A stretch of DNA of 64,000 nt from Candidatus Baldrarchaeota archaeon (lineage in GTDB: Archaea; Asgardarchaeota; Baldrarchaeia; Baldrarchaeales; DXJG01): positions 16,504-80,503 of the forward strand of contig JAUQZC010000010.1 in assembly GCA_030587435.1 (NCBI GenBank), read 5' to 3'. The translations under genes were made by a program, and so were the position numbers. How positions within the stretch are numbered: the first letter of the stretch is position 1; the number at the start of each line of letters is the position of its first letter. Under the pieces are notes generated by a model, which saw only the letters and a list, made by a program, of their open reading frames with translations, was not told where the DNA came from and ran no database searches. Of the stretch, positions 45,310 through 54,563 are shown piece by piece.

Positions 45310-46671
45310 ATGTCATCCATGTTTAAAGATATACCAGTTGATGTAGGAGTTGTATATGAGGGAGAAAGAATAAGGAAAAAAGATATGTACGTTGAGCTTG
45401 GAGGGCCTAAGATTGAACATAAATTCGAGCTATTCAGAGTAAGGGCACTAGACGAAGTTGAGGATGAAAAAATAGAAATCATAGGACCAGACCTCAAGGA
45501 AATGGAAGAAGGTAAATCATATCCATTCGGAATCTTGATAGAAGCTGCAGGAAAAGAAATGGAAGAACTATTTGAAGGCGTGATGGAGAGGAGGATACAT
45601 GAATACTGCAATTATGTCCAGGGATTCATGCATTTGAATCAGAGATATGATATTTGGTGCAGAGTAGGTAAAAGGTCTTTTCAAAAAGGCTTCGATACCT
45701 TAAAGTGGCTGGGCAAAGTACTAATTAGACTGTTTAAAAGCGAGTTTCCAATGATAGAGAAAATCCAAGTTACATTCATAACGGATCCCGAGAAAATTGT
45801 TGAACCGTACAATGAAGCCTTGAAAATTTACGAAGCTAGAGACGCCAGAGTTAGGGGTATGAGAGATGAGGATGTAGATGTATTTTACGGCTGTACATTA
45901 TGTCAATCTTTCGCACCCACACATTGCTGTGTAATAACACCCGAGAGATATGCCAATTGCGGCGCAATCAGCTGGCTTGATGGTAGAGCCGCCGTTGCAA
46001 TAGATCCAAAAGGACCAATATTCGAAATACCTAAAGGTGAATGTTTAGATCCCGTGAAAGGCGAGTATAGTGGTGCAAACGAGGCTCTTGCGAAAAAAAC
46101 ATTCGGAGCAGTCACCCGCGTATGGTTATATACAGCGTTCGGATATCCACACACCTCATGTGGTTGCTTTGAGGCAGCAGCATTTTATATACCGGAAGTT
46201 GACGGATTCGGTATTGTCCATCGTGGATTCAAAGGCGTTACAGTCAATGGATTAACATTTGGTCAAATAGCTGACTCAACAGCTGGTGGAAGACAAGTAG
46301 ATGGTTTCCATGGACTGTCAATCGAATACATGAGGTCAAGGAAATTCTTACAAGCAGATGGAGGCTGGAAGAGAATCGTATGGTTGCCATCAGAGCTTAA
46401 AGAAAGAGTAAAAGACGCGATTCCACCGGATCTAATAGACAAAATAGCTACCGAGAAAGATGTGGGAAGTGTAGATGAGCTGAAGCAATTTCTCGAGGAG
46501 AAAGGCCACCCAGTAGTGGAGAGATGGAAAGAATTAGAGATTGCTGAGGCTGAAGCGGCAGCTGAAGAAGCGAAAGTGATCCCTGAAGAACTAGCAGCTG
46601 TGACTGGTATTCCAATATCGCTGACAAATGTTAGAATTTATGCTAAAAAATTAATTATTAGAGGGAAGTGA
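45310..46671 (+). CDS. cdhC: acetyl-CoA synthase CdhC (beta subunit)
   Basis: CdhC joins CO, a methyl group and CoA at the Ni-Ni-[4Fe-4S] A-cluster. The A-cluster cysteines are visible: C195 and C198 (GCTLCQSF), C207 (HCC), C217 (YANC), C284 and C286 (SCGCF), the same spacing as in methanogen CdhC. The protein lacks the bacterial AcsB N-terminal domain, as expected for archaea. The C-terminal 55 residues are acidic and alanine-rich. It overlaps the upstream end of the cdhD frame. Confidence 0.98.
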   Translation: MSSMFKDIPVDVGVVYEGERIRKKDMYVELGGPKIEHKFELFRVRALDEVEDEKIEIIGPDLKEMEEGKSYPFGILIEAAGKEMEELFEGVMERRIHEYCNYVQGFMHLNQRYDIWCRVGKRSFQKGFDTLKWLGKVLIRLFKSEFPMIEKIQVTFITDPEKIVEPYNEALKIYEARDARVRGMRDEDVDVFYGCTLCQSFAPTHCCVITPERYANCGAISWLDGRAAVAIDPKGPIFEIPKGECLDPVKGEYSGANEALAKKTFGAVTRVWLYTAFGYPHTSCGCFEAAAFYIPEVDGFGIVHRGFKGVTVNGLTFGQIADSTAGGRQVDGFHGLSIEYMRSRKFLQADGGWKRIVWLPSELKERVKDAIPPDLIDKIATEKDVGSVDELKQFLEEKGHPVVERWKELEIAEAEAAAEEAKVIPEELAAVTGIPISLTNVRIYAKKLIIRGK

Positions 46672-46676
46672 TTAAG

Positions 46677-47921
46677 ATGGCGGCATCTGAGAAAAAGAAA
46701 GATAAAAGCAGTTTATCAGTTGACATTATAGGGTTAATATCCTCAGGGCTATCGGAGGCTCTTCAGAAATACGGTAAATTTGAACTCGTACTCGAAGATG
46801 TGATTATTGAAGCTGATGAATTAAAGATCCTTGTGCAGCCAAGAATATTGGAACAAGCTATGGCACCTGCCGTCGCTGAAGAGGTTAAGGTGATAGAAGA
46901 GATATTAACTACGGAGTTTGAAGAACCGAAGTTCGAGTTTGTGGGTAAAATCCATGAAGTTAAGATAGGGTCTACAAAGAGTGAAGGTGGAACTAGAGAT
47001 AGAACATTAGTCGTAGGTGGAGAAACGCTGCCACCAGTATATAGATTGGTTGGTGCTGAAGAAGCAATGCCGCATCGACCCATTATCGGGCTAGATGTAT
47101 TTGATATGAGAATCGGTCTACCCAGAGCCGTTAAGCAATATATCAAAGACGTCATGGATGACCCTGCTGAATGGGCTAAGAGATGGGTCGATAAATTTGG
47201 AGCCGAATTAATAAATCTACATTTAATAAGTACTGATCCTTACATCAAGGATACACCTCCACGTGAAGCAGCTAAAGTAGTTGAGGAGGTTTTACAAGCT
47301 GTTAAGGTTCCAATAACCGTGGGCGGTAGTGGAAATCCAGAGAAGGATCCTGAAGTGTTCAAGGCGGTTGCCGACGTCGCGGAAGGTGAACGCATAGTAC
47401 TAAACTCTTTGAATTTGGACATGAAGCTTGAAGATGTCTGCGAATATATCAAAAATAAGGATTGCATAGTAATCGCGTTTACACCAATGGATCTAGACAA
47501 AGCAAGAGAATTGAATAGAAAGTTATTTGATTATCTACCTAAGGAAAGAATACTAATGGATACAAACACAGCCGGAATTGGGTACGGTCTTGACTACGGT
47601 TTCACCGTTATGGAAAGAGCTAGATTAGGCGCGTTAAAAGGGGATTCTGAGTTACAGCAGCCATTGGCAACAGGAGTTACAAACGCTTTAGCCGCCAGAG
47701 AAGCGTGGTTAAAGATGGATCCGTTCTGGGGTCCAAGGGAGATTAGGACACCATTATGGGAAACATTATCCGGAATAATCAATATTCTAGCAGGGGCAGA
47801 CTACATTATGACTATGCATCCGTTAACAATGCAAACAGTCAACGAAATTGTTAAAGTATTAATGTCTGGCGAATTGGGTAAAGCTGAGGATATTATGGAT
47901 TGGGTTAGTTGGAAGATATGA
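46677..47921 (+). CDS. cdhD: corrinoid protein small subunit CdhD (delta)
   Basis: CdhD, with CdhE, forms the corrinoid iron-sulfur protein that carries the methyl group from methyl-tetrahydromethanopterin to CdhC. The protein (414 residues) has a charged N-terminal extension and a TIM barrel with LDVFDMRIGLPRAVKQY, TVGGSGNPEKDPE and MDTNTAGIGYGLDY. GAGGGAAG lies nine bases before ATG 46677, favoured over GTG 46668. The latter overlaps the cdhC stop. Confidence 0.96.
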   Translation: MAASEKKKDKSSLSVDIIGLISSGLSEALQKYGKFELVLEDVIIEADELKILVQPRILEQAMAPAVAEEVKVIEEILTTEFEEPKFEFVGKIHEVKIGSTKSEGGTRDRTLVVGGETLPPVYRLVGAEEAMPHRPIIGLDVFDMRIGLPRAVKQYIKDVMDDPAEWAKRWVDKFGAELINLHLISTDPYIKDTPPREAAKVVEEVLQAVKVPITVGGSGNPEKDPEVFKAVADVAEGERIVLNSLNLDMKLEDVCEYIKNKDCIVIAFTPMDLDKARELNRKLFDYLPKERILMDTNTAGIGYGLDYGFTVMERARLGALKGDSELQQPLATGVTNALAAREAWLKMDPFWGPREIRTPLWETLSGIINILAGADYIMTMHPLTMQTVNEIVKVLMSGELGKAEDIMDWVSWKI

Positions 47922-47932
47922 GGTGAATGTGA

Positions 47933-49378
47933 ATGCCTTGGAAAGCAGTTAGCCCAATAGAAGTATATAAATTGCTTCCAAGAACAAACTGCAAAGAATG
48001 CGGTGAAGAGAACTGCATGGCATTCGCAGTGAAACTTGTTAACATGGAAACAAAATTAGAACTCTGTAAACCGTTACTTAAAGAACCAAAGTATAAAGAA
48101 AGCTACGAAAAACTAAAAGCCATTCTAAGTCCTATGGTCAGAGAGATCGAGATAAAAAGTGCTAAGAAAACAGTAAAAATCGGCGGCGAATACGTCATGC
48201 ATAGACATGAATTAACATACATTAATCCGACTCCAATAGCTATAGACGTTGATGACTCGATGTCTAAAGAGGAAATTGCTAAGAGAATAGAATTTGTAGA
48301 GAATTTTGAGTACGAATATATTGGTAGAAAGCTTTACTTAGATCTACTAGCTGTACGATCGGTAACAAACGATCCTGAAAAATATAGAGAAGCAGTTAAA
48401 TTTGTATCCGAAAATACTGATCTACCATTGATATTATGTTCACTAAACCCGAAAGTGATTGAAGCAGGCTTATCTGTTTTATCAGACGCCAGTCCCCTAA
48501 TTTACGCAGCTACAAAAGATAACTGGAAAGAAATGGCTGATGTTGTTAAGAAACATAGGGCCCCTGTCGTGCTATTTAGTCCTGGGGATCTAAACATGCT
48601 AGTTTCTTTAGTAAATACATACCTTGAGCTAGGTATCGAAGACTTGGCCTTAGACCCAGGAACCTTCACCGGATCCAAAGGATTGGCATATACAATTAAT
48701 GCATTTACCAAACTGAGGTGGAAAGCGTGCAATGAGGATTATAAATTTGCTAGATTTCCATTAATAGGTACGCCCATTGTAGCTTGGAAAATGATTGACG
48801 GTGATACGCAGCAAAAGATGTGGTGGGAAACCATTACAGCCACCATGCTAATGACCAGATATGCCGACTTGTTAATTATGCATTCGCTTGAGGGCTGGGT
48901 ATATCTACCGCTAGTTATGTGGAGGTTCAATCTATATACAGATCCCAGAAGACCTGTAGCTGTGACCCCTGGATTAAGGACATTAGGCAGTCCTGATGAG
49001 AAATCACCAGTGTTTGTGACAGGAAATTATGCATTAACTTATTCGCTGGTGAGTTCAGACATTGAAAGTGCTAAAGTTAATGGCTATTTACTGGTTATCG
49101 ACACTGAGGGTATAGCTGTTGAGTGTGCAGTCCCCGGCAAAAAATTCACACCAGATGTTGTGGCAGAAACTCTAAGTGAAGCAGGTTTAGAAAAGATGGT
49201 TAAGCATAGAGTACTTATTATTCCTGGTAAGGCCGCTAGGTTAGCTGGTGATATTGAAGATGCAACAGGTTGGCGGGTCTTAGTCGGTCCACTGGATTCA
49301 AGCGAGATAGGCAAGTTTGTATTTGAAAAGTGGAAGCCTGAAGTATTAAAAGAGATATTTGGAGAGGAAGTACTATAG
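47933..49378 (+). CDS. cdhE: corrinoid iron-sulfur protein large subunit CdhE (gamma)
   Basis: CdhE binds the corrinoid and a [4Fe-4S] cluster. The cluster motif is at the N-terminus (NCKECGEENCMAFAVKL, with a further Cys at ELCK). A TIM barrel and a C-terminal corrinoid-binding domain with GSKGLAYTINAFTKLRW and LGSPDEKSPVFVTGNYALTY follow. The 481-residue length is normal. It is the last gene of the operon, ending two bases before the convergent RACo-like gene. Confidence 0.97.
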   Translation: MPWKAVSPIEVYKLLPRTNCKECGEENCMAFAVKLVNMETKLELCKPLLKEPKYKESYEKLKAILSPMVREIEIKSAKKTVKIGGEYVMHRHELTYINPTPIAIDVDDSMSKEEIAKRIEFVENFEYEYIGRKLYLDLLAVRSVTNDPEKYREAVKFVSENTDLPLILCSLNPKVIEAGLSVLSDASPLIYAATKDNWKEMADVVKKHRAPVVLFSPGDLNMLVSLVNTYLELGIEDLALDPGTFTGSKGLAYTINAFTKLRWKACNEDYKFARFPLIGTPIVAWKMIDGDTQQKMWWETITATMLMTRYADLLIMHSLEGWVYLPLVMWRFNLYTDPRRPVAVTPGLRTLGSPDEKSPVFVTGNYALTYSLVSSDIESAKVNGYLLVIDTEGIAVECAVPGKKFTPDVVAETLSEAGLEKMVKHRVLIIPGKAARLAGDIEDATGWRVLVGPLDSSEIGKFVFEKWKPEVLKEIFGEEVL

Positions 49379-49380
49379 TT

Positions 49381-51252
49381 TTAGTGATATCTTTTAATTT
49401 TTTTACTTGTTTCCCACCAAGTGGGGAATAACTCCTTTTTACCCGGTAAAACAAAGCCAGCTAGATATTCATCCATAAAATCAGCATCCTTAAGTAGGTC
49501 ATAGTATGCTAATAGCTTAGCTACTTCAACAGCCTCGTCCCTAAATTTACTAGACACTAACGTGAGATACGCCCCGCCTACAGATCCGTTACCTAGATAT
49601 ATTATTCTAGCGTTTGTGAATTCTGGCAATAGTCCTATTGCAGTAGCATTATTTGGATTAATATAGCTTCCAAAAGCACCACATATATATACTCTAGTGA
49701 TATCTTCGACAGATAACCTCATTTTTTTCATCAAAACAGAGATTGCCGCGCAAGCAGCAGATTTAGAGTCTATCAAATTAGCAAGATCTTTCTCTGTAAT
49801 TACTATATCTGTACCAGTAGCACTATTCTCCCTAGGGACAACGACATATTCGTAACCGTCAATACCCTCACGCACGTAAGGTGACTTAATTTTTCTATTA
49901 AATTTACCCAATGCATCAATTATGCCGTTTCTAAATAATTCGCTCAATAAATCTATTAACCCAGATCCACAGATTCCTTTTGGCTTTGTGTTCCCTATTA
50001 CCTTGTACTTAGCCTTTAAAGATTGCGGATCAATTTTTACACTTTCTATAGCTCCGTTGGTAGCCCTCATACCAAATCTAACACCCCAGCCTTCAAATGC
50101 AGGTCCAGCGGCAGCCGTTGTTGCTAATAACCATCCCTCACTACCAATCACGACTTCAACATTAGTTCCTATGTCAATCAAAAGAGAAATCTCTGGACTT
50201 TTATGCATTCCAGATACAAGTATATCTCCAATAGTATCCCCGCCTAAAAATCTACCTGCATTTGGCAAACAATAGACCTTTGCGCGGGGATTGACATTAA
50301 GACCCAAATCAGCTGCATTCAATATAAATGCTTTTCTAGGTATCTCAACTTTATATTTAGTTACAAGTAATGGTTCGGGATTCTCGCCAACAAATAAATA
50401 CTCCATGACTGTGTTCCCAGCTGCACTTACATCGTATATCTCGCTTGCTTTAATGTTAAGTTTTGACTCGAATCTTTTAATTAAAAGGTTAATAGTGTCT
50501 ACAGCAGCTTTTTGAAGGGTTTTTAGTCCTCCTTCACGTTCTAGTGCGTATCCAACCCTGGAAACCACGTCTTCACCATAACTTAATTGAGCATTATACT
50601 CGGATTCTGAATCCAGTTTCTTGCCTGTAACTAAATCTATTAGATAGGCAACTATCTTTGTGGTACCAATATCGACAGCTAAACCGTAAATTCTATTGGA
50701 AGTATTTCCTCCTTCAACATCAATGACGTTGTTAACATATCTTGACAATACGAATGTTAACCCCTCTGGATACGATTTTTTAATCGTTTCTATTTTAGAC
50801 AGCAACGTTTCTGAAAACTCTACTTTTGCGTTGATTTCATAACCTAATAGTTCTTGTAGGTCTTTTATTGCTACGTCACCGGGAAGAAATATTTTGCGTA
50901 TCATGGGGTTCGGAGAAACCGTGGGTAGCATAACTTCAGCTTGGATTTTAGGTTTCTCGATAATTGTTTCAGGTGGAATAAATATTTCACAATCACTCAA
51001 ACATTTTGTTAGGCATGCTAAAACATATCCATTTCTTAGTTCGTCTGGTGTTAACAACTTTTCATCCGGGTTGTACTTAAAGTCGAATTTACCAGACTTT
51101 ATAATTATCTTACATTTTCCGCATTCTCCTTGGCCTCCACAGACACTTCTGATAATGATGCCAGCATTTCTTAAAGCATCTAAAAGATTGGTTTCGGTAC
51201 TTATTTTTATCCTCTTTCCATATGGTTGGATCGTAATGTTCACATATTTCAT
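49381..51252 (-). CDS. RACo-like reductive activator of corrinoid protein
   Basis: The 623-residue protein has an N-terminal [2Fe-2S] ferredoxin domain (C38, C44, C47 in CGGQGECGKC, C80) followed by a large ASKHA ATPase region (AVDIGTTKIVAYLIDL near 190, DIGTNVEVVIGS near 335, GAFGSYINPNNA near 535). This is the RACo architecture, an ATP-driven activator that returns Co(II) corrinoid to Co(I). Methanogens usually use a different activator (RamA type) for methyltransferases. Position beside cdhE fits activation of CdhDE. Related DUF4445 proteins serve other corrinoid methyltransferases. Confidence 0.9.
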   Translation of the reverse strand: MKYVNITIQPYGKRIKISTETNLLDALRNAGIIIRSVCGGQGECGKCKIIIKSGKFDFKYNPDEKLLTPDELRNGYVLACLTKCLSDCEIFIPPETIIEKPKIQAEVMLPTVSPNPMIRKIFLPGDVAIKDLQELLGYEINAKVEFSETLLSKIETIKKSYPEGLTFVLSRYVNNVIDVEGGNTSNRIYGLAVDIGTTKIVAYLIDLVTGKKLDSESEYNAQLSYGEDVVSRVGYALEREGGLKTLQKAAVDTINLLIKRFESKLNIKASEIYDVSAAGNTVMEYLFVGENPEPLLVTKYKVEIPRKAFILNAADLGLNVNPRAKVYCLPNAGRFLGGDTIGDILVSGMHKSPEISLLIDIGTNVEVVIGSEGWLLATTAAAGPAFEGWGVRFGMRATNGAIESVKIDPQSLKAKYKVIGNTKPKGICGSGLIDLLSELFRNGIIDALGKFNRKIKSPYVREGIDGYEYVVVPRENSATGTDIVITEKDLANLIDSKSAACAAISVLMKKMRLSVEDITRVYICGAFGSYINPNNATAIGLLPEFTNARIIYLGNGSVGGAYLTLVSSKFRDEAVEVAKLLAYYDLLKDADFMDEYLAGFVLPGKKELFPTWWETSKKIKRYH

Positions 51253-51369
51253 TTTTTTAGCCGCCGTACATTTGTTAGCTTATACTAAATTTGCTAAACT
51301 TGGGTAAAGCGGTATTAACATTTATTAGCATATGCTCAATATTAAGTTAACGAATAAAAGATCATTTCA

Positions 51370-52134
51370 TCAAACTAAACCAATCTTATTAACTATTTTC
51401 TTTACGGCTTGTAATGCAGGTGCTTCACTCGGCAAATTGAATAAGGATTTACCATTTAAATTATATTCATATATGTATGGGTCTTCTGGAACTATGCCTG
51501 CGGGTTTTATGCCGATCGATCTAGCAATTTCCGCAAATTTCTCTTCAAAGTTTAATGAAAACTTGTTCCCAATCAGATAGAAGTCCTTAATTTCAATATG
51601 TACCTCTTTGGCTAATTCTTTAATTCTCTTAGCGGTTTTGAAACCCATTTTTGAGGGATCTGTGACTATGAGCATTGTATCTACGTTCTTATCTGTTCTC
51701 CTACTAAGATGTTCAAGTCCAGCTTCCATATCCATTAATACAATATCGTAATTTGATATGATTGTATCCAATATCCTTGTTAGTATACTATTTACGTAGC
51801 AATAGCATCCTTCACCCTCGGTTCTACCCATAACCAATAAGTCAAAACCTTCTTCTTCTATCAGTGTACTATATACCCATCCCTCAAGTAAATCACTTTT
51901 TGAAATACCATACGGCAGTGATCCTTGTTCAATTTTTTTCTTCAGTTCATTTGCAGCTTCACCCACTGTCTTATGAACCTCGATGTTTAGTACGTCAGGT
52001 AAATTTGTATCTGGATCTGCGTCCACAGCTAGAATATTATATTTTCCTACATCAACCAATACCTTTAAAATCAATGCCGCTATTGTCGTCTTTCCTGTTC
52101 CACCCTTACCAGATACTGAAATAACTCTAGTCAT
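51370..52134 (-). CDS. second CooC-type ATPase
   Basis: A 254-residue MinD/ParA-like ATPase, paralogous to the one at 40240. P-loop GKGGTGKTT at 9-17, DADPDTN, CxC motif GCYC (C110, C112) and MDMEAGLEHLSRR. Two CooC-type proteins flank the cdh operon, so one may serve CdhA and the other CdhC or the corrinoid activator. That division is inferred. It follows RACo's start region by about 120 bases, on the same strand, upstream of it. Confidence 0.9.
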   Translation of the reverse strand: MTRVISVSGKGGTGKTTIAALILKVLVDVGKYNILAVDADPDTNLPDVLNIEVHKTVGEAANELKKKIEQGSLPYGISKSDLLEGWVYSTLIEEEGFDLLVMGRTEGEGCYCYVNSILTRILDTIISNYDIVLMDMEAGLEHLSRRTDKNVDTMLIVTDPSKMGFKTAKRIKELAKEVHIEIKDFYLIGNKFSLNFEEKFAEIARSIGIKPAGIVPEDPYIYEYNLNGKSLFNLPSEAPALQAVKKIVNKIGLV

Positions 52135-52228
52135 TTATATCAACCAGATAGATTCACAAAGTATATTCACTTAAAACTTACTCATGCTTTTCCAAAATTT
52201 TTTTAATTTTCTTAAACTATGTTAGGAT

Positions 52229-52828
52229 ATGTATGCCAGTATTTGGAACTGGGAAAAGGCTTCTAATACGATAAAAAAATTAAAAGGTAAATTAGGGTTT
52301 CCAAATAAGGATGAACTTAAATTTTTGGGTTTTAGATTGAACTTGCTTAATGGGGATGTATATGATGAATATTTGCTCAGAGATAGATCAGACATCGCTC
52401 CAACCATCTACTTTATACTACATAGGTACTCAGTTTCTCAGGAGGAAAAAGAAACAGGCCATCTAATTACCTTTAAGCAGATCTATGGTGGGGATCTATA
52501 TTTTAAAACTTACGAAAATAATGTGCTAAAATTGCTAGAACGCGAGTTCAGCGATGATATCGATGTACTGATTGAGACCGCAAAAATATTGGGGGGTACG
52601 GAAGTAAGAGTTGAGGATTATGACATAGCTATTAAAATTTACATTTTGCCGCTTATTCCAGTATATTTAGTTATTGACTTGGGTGATGAGGAATTTCCGC
52701 CACTAATAAATTTATTTTATGACTCATCGATAAGGAGTTTCTTTACAGCTGAGGAAACATCTCATTTATCTGAATTACTAACAATTAGACTAATTGAACT
52801 GTCCAGAGAGCTAAAAAAGCAAATCTAA
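52229..52828 (+). CDS. DUF3786 family protein
   Basis: A 199-residue protein I recognise as DUF3786 from its order of blocks: LGFRLNLLNGDVY near 32, LHRYSVSQEEKE near 64, GHLITFKQIYGGDLYF near 77, and the terminal FYDSSIRSFFTAEETSHLSE. The family is common in anaerobes with CODH/ACS or corrinoid methyltransferases and has no assigned role. There is only a weak ribosome-binding site before ATG 52229. Divergent from the second CooC gene with a 94-base spacer. Confidence 0.78.
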   Translation: MYASIWNWEKASNTIKKLKGKLGFPNKDELKFLGFRLNLLNGDVYDEYLLRDRSDIAPTIYFILHRYSVSQEEKETGHLITFKQIYGGDLYFKTYENNVLKLLEREFSDDIDVLIETAKILGGTEVRVEDYDIAIKIYILPLIPVYLVIDLGDEEFPPLINLFYDSSIRSFFTAEETSHLSELLTIRLIELSRELKKQI

Positions 52829-53226
52829 TCCTATTGTTATCTCATATTTTTATAACAAGTTGTTCGTAAGTACGAAGGGTACTTAAACCTGCTATTATTA
52901 AATTTTAGCTATATAGTTTATTAGTAGAAGTTGCATTATGATGCGCCCTAAAACTGTTAAAAGTAATTTTCAATTACCAAAGCAACGTAACGTTCGTATT
53001 GGAAAAATTCTCTCTTTCCATTTTTGGTGTTTTTAATATGTTTGAGTGCTTCTTGGTAATAACATGTTTTATACAGCCGTTATGTTAGCTTTTATGGCAT
53101 CGTTTTTCAGATCCGCTAGAATTTTCGTTAAATTAATAGCTGATTGTTAAATTTAACTTTCTAGTTAACCAATATTTAAATATCATTTTCTATCTAAATT
53201 AACATGCAAAAAAGATAATTTGTTTT
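52829..53226. other. 398-bp gap between DUF3786 and BioD-like gene
   Basis: No gene is recognised. A near-palindrome TTCGTA-AG-TACGAA lies at 52863-52876, just after the DUF3786 stop. A TATA-like AATATTTAAATATC at 53171-53184 is about 45 bases before the BioD-like ATG and is probably its promoter. Confidence 0.45.
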
Positions 53227-54336
53227 ATGGTGTGTGTCCCTAAAATGGGTAATAAGGGAAGGTTTTTGATTGTAGGGTCATTAGATAGATTTTCTGGCAA
53301 AACTCTCTTCATTCTTAGTTTAGCTAAAATATTAAGTAATCAAGGATATAAAATTGGATATTTTAAACCACTAGGAGTCAAAAATTATGTTTTGGATACT
53401 GGAAACATCGTCGATGAAGATACCTACGTTATGAAGCAAATGTTCGATTTGAAAGAACCACTCGATGAATTATCGCCATTTGTGTTTCACTACGATTTCA
53501 TGAATAGGGTTCTAGTTAAAGATAATGTTCAAAATACCCAGAACATGGTTATAAATTTAGCTAACAAAATAGCCAGTAACAAGGATATTGTCTTTATAGA
53601 GGGACACGGATGTATATGGACCGGTGAGTCTATAGGCTTATCATCATTAAAGCTATCGAAGCTACTTAAAGCACCGCTAATTATTCTTGTAAATTATGAT
53701 CCACTATACACATGTGACAGAATACTGTTAATTAAGAGACTCATTGAAAAAGAAAATATTAATTGTTTAGGAATAGTTATAGTCGGTGCAACTAGGGACG
53801 AAGCCTTGCTAATGAATTCACTGTTAATGAGAATTGGAAATTTAGGATTCAAATTACTTGGAATTTTACCATCTCTTAGAAATATCTTACCATTAACCAT
53901 TAGGGAAATTGCCGATGCTACAGATTCTAAAGTATTAGTTGGCCAACAATGGTTAAATAAAGAAATTGAAAACCTTCTCGTCGGTGCTATGACTCCTGAT
54001 AGTGCAATGAAATACTTTAAAATTACTCCTAGCAAAGCGGTTATAACTGGTGGAGATAGAACTGATATAATACTTGCTGCACTAAAAACTGATACAACAG
54101 CCCTCATATTAACTGGAAATATTTATCCAGAAGAAATCGTTCTGAGTGAAGCCGAGAAGAACAAAGTTAGTGTTTTATTATGCCCCTATGATACCTATAC
54201 AACTGTCAGAAAAATAGAGAGCTATAGGTTTACAGTTAGATATATGAATATGAAAAGACTTAGTAGATTAGTCACCGAATTGGAGAAAAAGATCGACCTG
54301 TCTTCGGTATTGGAGGAATTAGGCCTCGTAAGTTGA
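53227..54336 (+). CDS. BioD-like P-loop / DRTGG-domain protein
   Basis: A 369-residue protein like the N-terminal regulatory part of long phosphotransacetylases. A BioD-type P-loop NTPase domain (GSLDRFSGKTLF near 17, KPLGVKN near 52, FIEGHG near 122) is followed by a DRTGG-type domain (GGDRTDIILAALKTD near 275, LTGNIYPEE, YDTYTTV). No catalytic phosphotransacetylase domain is attached. The role is unknown. Start ATG 53227 or 53245. It is followed by a CofE paralogue, suggesting a functional pair near CODH/ACS. Confidence 0.82.
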   Translation: MVCVPKMGNKGRFLIVGSLDRFSGKTLFILSLAKILSNQGYKIGYFKPLGVKNYVLDTGNIVDEDTYVMKQMFDLKEPLDELSPFVFHYDFMNRVLVKDNVQNTQNMVINLANKIASNKDIVFIEGHGCIWTGESIGLSSLKLSKLLKAPLIILVNYDPLYTCDRILLIKRLIEKENINCLGIVIVGATRDEALLMNSLLMRIGNLGFKLLGILPSLRNILPLTIREIADATDSKVLVGQQWLNKEIENLLVGAMTPDSAMKYFKITPSKAVITGGDRTDIILAALKTDTTALILTGNIYPEEIVLSEAEKNKVSVLLCPYDTYTTVRKIESYRFTVRYMNMKRLSRLVTELEKKIDLSSVLEELGLVS

Positions 54337-54563
54337 CAATTTTAGAACTTAGTAGTTTCTTAACAGATAAAAAACTATTTATTTCTATGATGCGAGCGTT
54401 AAGTTATAAGGATATTAGATATTTCTATGATATTGTAGGATGTTTTCCACAGGTCTTTAAGTTCTGTTTAGAAAACACTAAAATTAATAAATTCGGTGAT
54501 AATTATAAAATCGCTAAAAAGGGGTTTAAAAATTCACAGAAAATACGCAGTAATCACTATTAA
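54333..54563 (+). CDS. possible small protein between BioD-like and CofE-like genes
   Basis: A 76-residue frame beginning with TTG that overlaps the previous stop (TTGA), and extending 68 bases into the CofE-like frame. It is helical without recognised motifs. Overlap with both neighbours could mean translational coupling, but it could also be a chance frame in the spacer. Confidence 0.3.
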   Translation: MTILELSSFLTDKKLFISMMRALSYKDIRYFYDIVGCFPQVFKFCLENTKINKFGDNYKIAKKGFKNSQKIRSNHY

